This document shows, in pieces, positions 1 to 7,018 of a DNA stretch of 64,000 nucleotides. The DNA comes from VAXT01 sp963728535. GTDB lineage: Bacteria; Actinomycetota; Thermoleophilia; Gaiellales; Gaiellaceae. Location of the stretch: positions 1,612,001 to 1,676,000 of the forward strand of contig CAVSKK010000001.1 in NCBI GenBank assembly GCA_963728535.1. The letters run 5' to 3'. How positions within the stretch are numbered: position 1 is the first letter of the stretch; every line of letters starts with the position of its first letter. A program made the translations under genes and the position numbers. A model generated the notes under the pieces. That model was not told where the DNA came from and did not search any database. It worked only from the letters and a program-made list of their open reading frames with translations.

Positions 1-462
1 CTCTCCGACAGCTGCCACAGCGGGACGGTCCTGCGCGGGATCGAAGACGAGAACGTGGTGCCGAACGTCCTGGCCAAGAGGGAAACGGCCGACGCGCAAT
101 CACCCCGGTATCGCGCGCTGCCGCTCGACGTGATGGTCAAGACGTATCGGGACCACCGGGACGAATACGACGAGATCCAGAAATCGGTTCCCACCACGTC
201 CAAGGCGGACGTCGGCGCGACGGTGTTGCTGATCTCGGGTTGCCAGGACGAGCAGACGTCGCTCGACGGCGTCGCCAACGGGCTCTTCACCGAGAAGTGG
301 CTCGACGCCTGGGACAAGGGCGCGTGGAAGGGCGACTATCCCGCCTTCCACAAGGCGATCATTGCCACGATGCCCGCCGATCAGCAGCCGAACTACATGT
401 CGGTCGGCGCGGCGAACCCGGCGTTCGAAGGGCAGGATCCGCTCACACTCGACTCCGACTGA
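1..462 (+). CDS. Metacaspase / caspase-like peptidase (family C14), C-terminal part
   Basis: The gene is cut by the window start; only its last 153 codons are visible, read in frame 1 from base 1. The first visible residues contain DSCHSG, the caspase/metacaspase motif carrying the catalytic Cys (visible residue 5); the catalytic His would lie upstream, outside the window. Downstream the stretch ISGCQDEQTS and the C-terminal NYMSVGAANPAFEGQ match the end of the peptidase C14 (p20-like) fold of bacterial metacaspases. It is expected to be a cysteine endopeptidase, by family usually cutting after Arg/Lys or Asp. Only 15 nt separate it from a second caspase-like gene, so the two are probably co-transcribed. 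An ATG-like start at 55 is internal, because the catalytic motif lies before it. Confidence 0.85.
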   Translation, partial: LSDSCHSGTVLRGIEDENVVPNVLAKRETADAQSPRYRALPLDVMVKTYRDHRDEYDEIQKSVPTTSKADVGATVLLISGCQDEQTSLDGVANGLFTEKWLDAWDKGAWKGDYPAFHKAIIATMPADQQPNYMSVGAANPAFEGQDPLTLDSD

Positions 463-477
463 GCTCGCAACACGATC

Positions 478-2907
478 GTGAGTAACTGGGCCGTCGTCAT
501 CGGGGTCGACGAATACGGCGACGACGCGCTGGAGCTGTCGGGCGCCGTGCGCGACGCCGAGCTCTTCCGCGCCTGGGTTCGCGAGGAGAACGGCGGCCCG
601 GTCCCGGAAGAGAATCTCCGCTTTCTGCCGGCCCGCACCGACGGGGGTGATCCAGGCGACGGCGTTCCGACGAAGGACAACATCGTGGCCGCGATCAACG
701 ACGTGCTCGAGCGCAGCGGTGGCGTCGGCGAGGCGTTCTACTTCTTCTTCGCGGGCCACGGCCTCGCCGCCTGGGTGTCGAAGCGGGAGGAGGGCGCGAT
801 CCTGACACCGGGCTTCGACAAGGAGCATCCCGAGCACTCGCTCGCGATCCGATCCGTGCTCGAGTACTTCGAGACAGTCCAGTTCGCCGACCAGTTCTTT
901 TTCATCGACGCGTGCCGAAACGCGCCGAAGCAGGACTTCGAGATCGGTCGCTGGCCGATTCCCCGCCGGCGCGACCCGGGCAAGCCGCCGGTGCAGCAGT
1001 TCGTCCTCTACGCCACGTCGCCGGGCCTGACGGCAGCGCAGGACACCTGGGAGGGCATAGGCGAGTTCACCAAGGTCCTCAAGGAGGGGCTCTTCGAGGG
1101 ACACGCCAAGGCCTGGTCCTGGGATCGCAACTGCTATGAGGTTCGCTGGGAGAAGCTGGCCACCTACATCAAGGACGCGATGGAGGCGGCGAAGGTCGCG
1201 ACGAAGCCGGGCCACACGCCGCCGCCGGAGGGCTGGCCCATCCAGGTACCGCAAGACACGGGAAGCCGCGGCGTCGAGGGGCGCCAGCGCGACGCGCTGC
1301 TTGCTTCGATTCCCCGCGCGTCCGTCGATCCGCTCGAGCTGACGATCAAGCTCGAGGCCGACCCGGTCTACGACGAGGCCGAGGTGAGCGTGCTCGACGC
1401 CGTCGCCTCCCCTGTCGCGAGCGCGCTCAAGGTCACGGGCGACTCCCACGTCTTTACCCTTCCGCCGAAGACGTACGCCGTGCTCGTCCGGACGAAGGAC
1501 AAGCGGGTGGGCCGGGTCGAAGCGCCGATCGAGCTCTACGACAAGCCGCTGACGAAGGTGGTCGGGCTCCAACCCGACCAGCCCGCGGAGGGCGACGTGT
1601 CGGAGCAGGTCGGTCCGGGCGAGCCGAGACAAGGCAACCGGCCGGGCACGATCATCGTGAAGACCGCGGACCCGTTGACGGTCGTCGAGCTCCGTGACGA
1701 AGCCGGCGAGGTCCTCGACGCCAAGAAGGTGGAGGGAAAGACGGGCGCGGCGTCGTTCGAGCAACCGCCGGGCTTCTACCGCGTCAGGTTGATCGGTCCC
1801 GAGGGACCGGGCGAGGAGCAGTTCGTCGTCCTGGACTCCGGCGGGGAGGCGGTTCCGGACAAGCTCGAGTCCACACAGGTGAGCGACCGGACGATCGAGC
1901 TCGCGGAGGCGGCCGGGGGCCACTACGACGCCGGGACCCACGCGATCGCCTTTCCCGGGAAGGGGGAGTCGCTCGAGTGGGCCGATCCCTCGACGATCAT
2001 GGCCGTGGCACTCGGCCGGGCGCTGACCGGCGAAGGCGAGAGCTCCTTGATCGCGGCACCTGCCGAGACGGTCAAGCCCGGGAAGTCCGGTATCGGCTTG
2101 TACGGTGTCGGCTCGGGCGTCCCGCTGGACGGGATACGGGTCCGGGTGTGGCCGGCCGGCACGGGGATCCCTCCCGAGCCCGAGCCGCTCGAGATCTCGG
2201 ACGCAGGAACCGTCTCCTTCGTGACCCCCGCGGAGCCCGGCCCCCATTGGGTGTCCTTCGAGCAAGGCGATGCAGTCACCGTTCTCTCGCTTCCGGTCCT
2301 CGATGGCCGGCTGGCGACCGTGATCGCCCAGTTCAGCATGGAGCGGCAGCGCGTCTACCAGTTCCATCCGCGGACAGAGGCGGACGCTTCGTCGACCGCC
2401 GGCCGGTTGAGACGCGTCGAGCACCTGCAACGGCTGCTGCTCGGGGGGCGGATCGACGGTGCGCGCGACCTCGCCGAGAACCTGGCGGCCGTTTCAGCCG
2501 AGGATCCCTTCGCCGGCGTGCTCTCCGGCTACGTGCTGCTCCGCATCGGAGTCTTCGACGGGCTCTCGGATCTCGCAGACGTAGTCGTCTCCGCCGCGCC
2601 GCGTTTGAGCGACCCGTACATCCTGCGCGGCGAGTACGTTGCCCACGGTCCCGATCCGGATCTCGCAGCGCGAGACCAGGCTTTCGCCCAGGCGGTGAAT
2701 GCGGGGGTCCCGGCGTTCGGCGAGGGCCTGACCAGACTCATCGAAGGCCTCCGCACGAGCGGGCTCAACCATCCACGAGGAGCCCTCGTCCGGCACATCT
2801 TCCAGCAGCACGCCCGCGGCTTGATGTGGTCCGCCTTCACGCCGCTCCGCCCGCTCGAGCACAAGCAGCTCGTGATCAACGGCTCCGATCTCGGGTACGA
2901 AGGGTGA
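478..2907 (+). CDS. Caspase-like domain protein with long beta/helical C-terminal region
   Basis: An 809-residue protein with a GTG start. Residues 1 to about 215 form a caspase-like (peptidase C14) domain: the His box FFFAGHG has His94 and the Cys box FIDACRN has Cys146, so the His/Cys dyad appears intact. The rest is not a recognised protease part. Residues of about 260-640 look like a series of beta-rich, Ig-like segments, and the last 150 residues look helical and TPR-like. No signal peptide is seen, so it is probably cytoplasmic. It follows another metacaspase by 15 nt, and an alpha/beta hydrolase follows it closely. Caspase-like proteases with helical or beta extensions occur in bacterial signalling and conflict systems, but no partner that proves this is present. 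Family assignment is solid; function is inference. Confidence 0.8.
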   Translation: MSNWAVVIGVDEYGDDALELSGAVRDAELFRAWVREENGGPVPEENLRFLPARTDGGDPGDGVPTKDNIVAAINDVLERSGGVGEAFYFFFAGHGLAAWVSKREEGAILTPGFDKEHPEHSLAIRSVLEYFETVQFADQFFFIDACRNAPKQDFEIGRWPIPRRRDPGKPPVQQFVLYATSPGLTAAQDTWEGIGEFTKVLKEGLFEGHAKAWSWDRNCYEVRWEKLATYIKDAMEAAKVATKPGHTPPPEGWPIQVPQDTGSRGVEGRQRDALLASIPRASVDPLELTIKLEADPVYDEAEVSVLDAVASPVASALKVTGDSHVFTLPPKTYAVLVRTKDKRVGRVEAPIELYDKPLTKVVGLQPDQPAEGDVSEQVGPGEPRQGNRPGTIIVKTADPLTVVELRDEAGEVLDAKKVEGKTGAASFEQPPGFYRVRLIGPEGPGEEQFVVLDSGGEAVPDKLESTQVSDRTIELAEAAGGHYDAGTHAIAFPGKGESLEWADPSTIMAVALGRALTGEGESSLIAAPAETVKPGKSGIGLYGVGSGVPLDGIRVRVWPAGTGIPPEPEPLEISDAGTVSFVTPAEPGPHWVSFEQGDAVTVLSLPVLDGRLATVIAQFSMERQRVYQFHPRTEADASSTAGRLRRVEHLQRLLLGGRIDGARDLAENLAAVSAEDPFAGVLSGYVLLRIGVFDGLSDLADVVVSAAPRLSDPYILRGEYVAHGPDPDLAARDQAFAQAVNAGVPAFGEGLTRLIEGLRTSGLNHPRGALVRHIFQQHARGLMWSAFTPLRPLEHKQLVINGSDLGYEG

Positions 2908-2953
2908 CCTGATCGTCGAGATCGACACTCCGCGAGGTCCGGCACGCGCTCAC

Positions 2954-3544
2954 TTGCACCTCGCCGAAGAGCCACGCGGTGCACTGATCCTGGGGCATGG
3001 CGCCGGCGGAGGCGTCGAAGCACCGGATCTGCTGGCGGCGACTCAAGCCGCGGGGTCGGTGGGAATGAGCGTCGCGCTGGTCGAGCAGCCCTACCGGGTC
3101 GCGGGAAGACGCTCTCCGCCCCGAGCGCCGCAGCTCGATGAGGCGTGGATTTCCGTCGTCGCGCACCTGCGGGCGACCGAACTGGCTGACCTGCAGATCG
3201 TCGTCGGCGGTCGTTCGATGGGAGCTCGTGTCGCCTGCCGCACTGCGGAGGAAACCGGCGCCGTCGCTGTGCTCTGCCTCGCCTTCCCCCTTGAGCCGCC
3301 GCGCCGGGCCGGAAAGCCGCCGCAGAGTCGGCTACCCGAGCTCGAAGCCGTGACCGTCCCGACGCTCGTCGTTCAGGGCGTCCGAGACCCGTTCGGCATG
3401 CCGCCGCCTGGAGCTCGACGCCAGGTCGTGAAGGTGGAAGGCGATCACGGACTCAAGGCGGACACCGAAGCCGTGGCTGCAGCAGTACGAGCATGGCTTC
3501 CCGACGTAACTGCCGAGGCAGTCCCAGCGATACGATCGAGCTAG
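2954..3544 (+). CDS. Alpha/beta hydrolase (KANL3/Tex30-type, dienelactone-hydrolase-like)
   Basis: A 196-residue protein from a TTG codon. It shows an N-terminal ALILGHGAGGG turn (oxyanion-hole region), a nucleophile elbow GGRSMG with Ser88, an acid region VQGVRDPFG and a C-terminal GDHGL His, which is the order of the Ser-Asp-His triad in the small alpha/beta hydrolases of the KANL3/Tex30 group. The substrate is unknown. Start choice is doubtful: family-like sequence (DTPRGPARAHLHL) continues upstream in frame to CTG 2909, which has GAAGGG four bases before it, and no ATG, GTG or TTG lies between the upstream stop at 2873 and TTG 2954. The true start may therefore be a CTG at 2909. It follows the caspase-like gene directly. 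Confidence 0.8.
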   Translation: MHLAEEPRGALILGHGAGGGVEAPDLLAATQAAGSVGMSVALVEQPYRVAGRRSPPRAPQLDEAWISVVAHLRATELADLQIVVGGRSMGARVACRTAEETGAVAVLCLAFPLEPPRRAGKPPQSRLPELEAVTVPTLVVQGVRDPFGMPPPGARRQVVKVEGDHGLKADTEAVAAAVRAWLPDVTAEAVPAIRSS

Positions 3545-3637
3545 GGAGCGGCATGGGCCCGGTGGCCCAGCTGGTCTTCAAAACCGGTGCGGTCGTGTAA
3601 CCCACGGCTCGGTAGGTTCGACTCCTGCGCCGCTCCG
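3545..3637 (+). tRNA. selC: tRNA-Sec (anticodon TCA)
   Basis: A 93-nt tRNA gene with the bacterial selenocysteine-tRNA shape. The 8-bp acceptor stem pairs 3545-3552 with 3629-3636, with G3637 as discriminator. A 6-bp D stem (3554-3559 with 3564-3569) has a 4-nt loop. The anticodon stem pairs 3571-3575 with 3583-3587 around the 7-nt loop CTTCAAA, whose anticodon is TCA (3578-3580), reading UGA. A long variable arm follows, then a 5-bp T stem with loop TTCGACT (3617-3623). The 8+5 bp acceptor/T helix and 6-bp D stem are diagnostic. CCA is not encoded. It implies that the organism makes selenoproteins, although selA, selB and selD are not in this window. Confidence 0.96.
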
Positions 3638-3638
3638 T
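3589..3638 (+). repeat. Direct repeat copy 1: 3' end of tRNA-Sec (attL-like)
   Basis: These 50 bases, covering the variable arm, T arm and 3' acceptor strand of tRNA-Sec, occur again at 10910-10959 in the same orientation with one mismatch (T3598 versus C10919). Identity stops one base beyond the discriminator. A duplicated tRNA 3' end is the usual footprint left by tyrosine-recombinase integration into a tRNA gene. Confidence 0.85.
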
Positions 3639-3657
3639 TGCACCGAAGACGTCGATT

Positions 3658-3727
3658 CCCAAGCGATTTGGCCGCCTCACTAACCCCCGGCCTCGCGGGT
3701 GCCGAAGATGTACTAAGGCGGCTTGGG
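3658..3727. other. Imperfect inverted repeat downstream of tRNA-Sec
   Basis: CCCAA (3658-3662) and GCCGCCT (3671-3677) can pair with AGGCGGC (3716-3722) and TTGGG (3723-3727), with an 8-nt bulge on the left. It could be a terminator for the tRNA transcript or a structured remnant of the inserted segment. No T-run follows. The remaining bases to 3848 show nothing else I can support. Confidence 0.3.
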
Positions 3728-3848
3728 ACCCCTGATGGGCACATGAACCGGCGCACGACCGACGGGCCCAGACCCGGAGACGCAGGTTGCCAAGGCGGTC
3801 GCGCATGACAGCGAGGCCCTGGAGCGGCCCTCCGATCCTTGCGAACTT

Positions 3849-5282
3849 CTACCGCGGCAGGGCTTGCCTCGACGCTTTGTGCGAGACGAGGCCATAAACG
3901 GTTGCGCGCCCGACGAGGTAGACGCGCCTGTCGTCGGCGACCAACGGTGAGTAGTGCCCGTCCGGGAACTGCCAGACCAGCTTGCCCGTGCGCGCATCGA
4001 GGGCGAATGTCCTGTAGGGCCCGTCCTCGACGTGACGTTGGTGCCTGTTCCCAAACTTGCCAAACGTTGAGAAATAGACCAGCCCGGCCATGACAGTCGG
4101 CGCCCCTGAGATTCCGCCGGGCGCATCGTGACGCCAGCGCACGTCGCCCGTCGCGGCATCGAACGCCACGAAGTAGCCGTCCCAGGTGCCGACGTAGATC
4201 GTTTTTTGCCACGCTGCTGCCCCGGTGTACACGTAGGTGCCCGCACGCTGCGCCCAGAGGAGCCGCCCGGAGGTGGCGCCGAATGCATAGACCATCCCGT
4301 CCGCATTGCTTATGTAAACCCGGCCATAGGCGACGGTCGGCGCCGCATAAAAGTATTCGCGGCGGCCGAACCGAGCGAATGATGCCGCCTGCCAGCGCAG
4401 TCCTCCTGTTCGTGCGTTGAGTGCAAACAAGCGTCCGCTGTCCGAGCCGAAATACACCGAGCCGAGGGCGTACGCCGGCGAACTCGTGATTCCGGCGCCG
4501 GCATTAAAAGTCCAGCGCACCTTGCCCGTACGCGCGTTCAACGCGTAGAAGGTCCCGTCCCAGGATCCGACATAAAGGAGCTTGCCGACGAGGAGAGGCG
4601 AAGTCTCCATCGCTGCGGCGGCGAAACTCCACAACCTGCGCCCGGTGGACGCATCCCAGGCGAACACCAGCCCTCGCGCGCCCGGCGTGTGGCGACCGCA
4701 GGGCAGCAGATGCTCGTACGCCTGGTACACGACGCCGTGCGCGAGCATCGGAGAGACCGGCGAGCAGTGCGGGATCCGCTTCTTCCAGACGACTCTGCCG
4801 CTCGTCGCGTTGAGCGCATAGAAGCGCCCTTTGAACGTGCTGAAATACACCCGCCCGTACGCGATCGTCGGCGGGAACTCGATCACACCTCTTGCAGGCT
4901 TGCGCCACACCACTCGAAACGGTGGCCGGTGCCGGAACGGTGACAAGTGCGTCCGCTGCGGGTCGTGTCCGTAGGTCGGCCACGGCTCCGTTCGCAGAAG
5001 CTTCTGCGGCCGTTTCTTGTCCTGCGGCTTTAACTTGGGGGAGAACTCGATCGTCGGGGAGCCACGCACTTCCCGAGACCGAGTCTCATGCCATGCCCAG
5101 GCGCCGAGGCCCGCACCGCCCGCCAGCGCGAGGAGCGACATCGCGAGCGGCAGAAGCGCAAGTCGGCGACGGCTGCCTCGAAGAAGCAACCCGAGCACGA
5201 GCAGCGCGGCTCCGGCCACGAGCAAGAAGACGGCTGTGCTCTCGACGGCTCTTTCAAGGCGCAAGGCGACGGGTGGCCACAC
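3849..5282 (-). CDS. Membrane-anchored PQQ-binding-like beta-propeller protein
   Basis: A 477-residue protein. The N-terminus has two hydrophobic segments (about residues 15-35 and 41-62), so the protein is probably membrane-anchored with an outward C-terminal domain. From about residue 110 it is built of repeated blades of the type YFSTFKGRFYALNATSG-W, YVGSWDGTFYALNARTGKVRW and YVGTWDGYFVAFDAATGDVRW, which are PQQ/BamB-like propeller repeats; about seven or eight blades can be recognised. The Trp-docking motifs are clear but catalytic quinoprotein dehydrogenase residues are not evident, so binding or scaffolding is likelier than catalysis. It lies in the segment bounded by the two tRNA-Sec repeats and is read in the same direction as the dimethylformamidase-like gene 48 nt upstream, possibly as one unit. 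Confidence 0.8.
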   Translation of the reverse strand: MWPPVALRLERAVESTAVFLLVAGAALLVLGLLLRGSRRRLALLPLAMSLLALAGGAGLGAWAWHETRSREVRGSPTIEFSPKLKPQDKKRPQKLLRTEPWPTYGHDPQRTHLSPFRHRPPFRVVWRKPARGVIEFPPTIAYGRVYFSTFKGRFYALNATSGRVVWKKRIPHCSPVSPMLAHGVVYQAYEHLLPCGRHTPGARGLVFAWDASTGRRLWSFAAAAMETSPLLVGKLLYVGSWDGTFYALNARTGKVRWTFNAGAGITSSPAYALGSVYFGSDSGRLFALNARTGGLRWQAASFARFGRREYFYAAPTVAYGRVYISNADGMVYAFGATSGRLLWAQRAGTYVYTGAAAWQKTIYVGTWDGYFVAFDAATGDVRWRHDAPGGISGAPTVMAGLVYFSTFGKFGNRHQRHVEDGPYRTFALDARTGKLVWQFPDGHYSPLVADDRRVYLVGRATVYGLVSHKASRQALPR

Positions 5283-5330
5283 TAGCTGCGGCGACGGCGA
5301 ACGCCGATGGTCTCCCTGCTCGTCATTCGT

Positions 5331-6683
5331 TCATGGTCGCCGCAGCCAGAACCAGAGATTTCTCAGCATTCGGTACGTCACGCCCGACTGCGGCGTCTGG
5401 AAGTTCATGGCGCCCGCCGCGAAGACTTTCGCTCCGCGTGGCGTTTCGTAGTACGTCATCTGAGCTGTCTTGCCGGGGCCGAAAATCTCCCGCAGATCGG
5501 CGATGACACGCGTACTAGAGGGCGACTGCTGAGTAGTCGCGTCGATCTCGACGCCGTAACTGAAGCCGAAACGGCTGCCGTTCTTCAATCCCGTTCCCCG
5601 AAAGAGCCATGGCGCCGCATTCACATCGCGCACGACATACGGCTTGCTGGGGTACTCGCCGCGATACCAATCGACGTATTGGACGCCGATCACGGACGCT
5701 TCAGGCCGGTCGATATCGCGAAAGTGGCCAAGGCACGTCATCCGCTGCCCGTGCACCTCGACGTACGCATAGAGGTTGTTCGCCGACAAGAACGCGAGGT
5801 TCCCGCCGAGGTTCCGATAGCGCCGAATGATGTCGAACGCGTGCACTGTCGTGTACTCCTCATGGCCCGAGAAGACGATCAGGTCGTACCGGCGAGCGAG
5901 CTCGTCACCGCTGCGGACAGCCTGTAGGTCGTCATCCGAGTAATGGTCGGCCTTCAGATCGGCCTTGGCCAACCAGCGGGTAAAGCCGCTCAAGTGCGGG
6001 GGCACGCCTTGGTCGAGATAAGGGCGTGTAAGGCGAACGGTTCGAACGCTGGGGTTTGCATACCACGTATCTCCGGTTCCGTCTCCGTCTTCATCCCGAA
6101 AGTTGTAGGCCTGCCAGGTGTTCGTCGGCAGGACGACGGCCACGCGGCTATCGCCGGGCCGCGGACGAACGACAAAGGGGGCGAAGCCGACGGTTCGGCG
6201 ACTACCGGACAGCTTGGCGAAGTAGAGGCCACTCGGCCAGGGGCCGACAGGAACGTGGATGGTTGCTGCGCCGTTCCGGAGCAAGACGGTCCGAGCCTGC
6301 GTGACGGGACGACCGGCCATCAGGTTCCGGGCCCGCGCGCGCCTCCCGTCCAGCACGAAGACCTGTGCGACCACTCGCGAGGCATGCGCCCTGATGTCAA
6401 GCGTCGCGATTCCACCAACCGAATAGCTGCGACGTCTGAAGGACGCACGAATGGGATCCGTTGGGACGGGTCGATCCCGGACAAGCACATTGGGGCCACA
6501 GGGGTTCTTCGCTAGAGACGACCGGATAGCGGCCGCGCCCTGTCCCCGGACAGTGGTGCTTCCCATTGCCGAGGCGCTTGCGACGGAGATGAGCAGCAGG
6601 ACAATGATCCAGGGATTTCGGGCCCGGCGCGACCGCACAAGTCTTGGCTGGAACATGCGCCGAACATGCGTCGTGCATCTCAC
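5331..6683 (-). CDS. N,N-dimethylformamidase beta-subunit-like secreted protein
   Basis: A 450-residue protein with a basic N-terminus followed by a hydrophobic stretch (about residues 26-42), a signal peptide or anchor. An Ig-like beta segment (about 75-175) precedes the domain found in DMFase large subunits: VVLPTNTWQAYNFRDEDGDG, then DYDLIVFSGHEEYTT-like and NLAFLSANNLYAYVE segments. That domain is glutamine-amidotransferase-like in fold. In the true enzyme it belongs to an iron-dependent amidohydrolase. This protein is shorter than the roughly 760-residue DMFase subunit, and no small subunit gene is nearby, so formamide hydrolysis is not implied. Starts at residue 1 or at Met10 (6656) are both possible; neither has a good ribosome-binding site. 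A 14-bp palindrome sits just upstream. Confidence 0.7.
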   Translation of the reverse strand: MRCTTHVRRMFQPRLVRSRRARNPWIIVLLLISVASASAMGSTTVRGQGAAAIRSSLAKNPCGPNVLVRDRPVPTDPIRASFRRRSYSVGGIATLDIRAHASRVVAQVFVLDGRRARARNLMAGRPVTQARTVLLRNGAATIHVPVGPWPSGLYFAKLSGSRRTVGFAPFVVRPRPGDSRVAVVLPTNTWQAYNFRDEDGDGTGDTWYANPSVRTVRLTRPYLDQGVPPHLSGFTRWLAKADLKADHYSDDDLQAVRSGDELARRYDLIVFSGHEEYTTVHAFDIIRRYRNLGGNLAFLSANNLYAYVEVHGQRMTCLGHFRDIDRPEASVIGVQYVDWYRGEYPSKPYVVRDVNAAPWLFRGTGLKNGSRFGFSYGVEIDATTQQSPSSTRVIADLREIFGPGKTAQMTYYETPRGAKVFAAGAMNFQTPQSGVTYRMLRNLWFWLRRP

Positions 6684-6698
6684 GCGGCGCTCACACGC

Positions 6699-6712
6699 GG
6701 CTCACGTGAGCC
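6699..6712. promoter_or_regulatory. 14-bp perfect palindrome, operator-like
   Basis: GGCTCACGTGAGCC is a perfect palindrome centred on CACGTG. It is 15 bases upstream of the dimethylformamidase-like start and in the divergent space shared with the small peptide gene on the other strand. It could be bound by a dimeric regulator, for example the nearby SARP protein, but this is inference. Confidence 0.35.
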
Positions 6713-6831
6713 ACCCGCCTGACGCGTTCAGAACGTCTTGCTAGCGACTCAGGCGCCGACCGGAGCGGCGATCGTCATTAGCGATTCGTGAGTCCGCCGT
6801 GACTTGCCCGTTTGGCCTCCCCTCGAGCGTG

Positions 6832-6848
6832 GCCTCCAGAAAGGAGGC
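6832..6848 (+). promoter_or_regulatory. Hairpin that sequesters a Shine-Dalgarno sequence
   Basis: GCCTCC (6832-6837), loop AGAAA, and GGAGGC (6843-6848) form a perfect 6-bp stem. The right arm contains the core of the strong ribosome-binding site AAGGAGG (6841-6847) of the 28-codon gene at 6855. A second GGCCTCC lies about 18 nt further upstream (from about 6814) and could compete for pairing. The arrangement suggests translation control of the peptide. Confidence 0.5.
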
Positions 6849-6854
6849 ACGCAA

Positions 6855-6941
6855 ATGGGCAAGAAGATCCTCGTCTCTCTCATCACCACCATGGCGGCTT
6901 TCGTCATGGCGAACTACGGCGGAGGCGGCGGCGGCCCCTGA
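6855..6941 (+). CDS. 28-residue hydrophobic peptide with Gly-rich tail
   Basis: The reading frame starts at ATG 6855 seven bases after a full AAGGAGG ribosome-binding site, the strongest in this region, and encodes 28 residues. The peptide begins MGKKILVSLITTM, has a short hydrophobic core to MANY, and ends in six glycines and a proline. A basic start followed by a hydrophobic core is signal-peptide- or small-membrane-peptide-like. It lies between divergent or convergent larger genes, directly opposite the 3' end of the SARP regulator, and is followed by a 32-bp palindrome. No family is recognised. Possible roles are a leader, a signalling peptide or a small membrane peptide. The ribosome-binding site is the main evidence for it. 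Confidence 0.5.
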   Translation: MGKKILVSLITTMAAFVMANYGGGGGGP

Positions 6942-6978
6942 GTCTCAGCCACCGCGGCCCGTCGGCCCTCACGCCACA

Positions 6979-7010
6979 CTTCGGAAAGCCCCGATCGGGG
7001 CTTTCCGAAG
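6979..7010. terminator. Perfect 32-bp palindrome, bidirectional terminator-like
   Basis: CTTCGGAAAGCCCCGA and its reverse complement abut exactly, giving 16-bp arms. It lies after the small peptide gene (+) and just beyond the stop of the SARP regulator (-), so it could terminate both. There is no T-run. A tight RNA loop would need the central ATCG-like bases unpaired. Confidence 0.6.
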
Positions 7011-7018
7011 ATCTGCGC

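Noticed and set aside
100..2430. Long minus-strand open frame opposite the caspase-like gene
   Set aside because: It is rich in Arg/Leu/Gly with no family features and mirrors the codon structure of the recognised + strand gene; a high-GC shadow.
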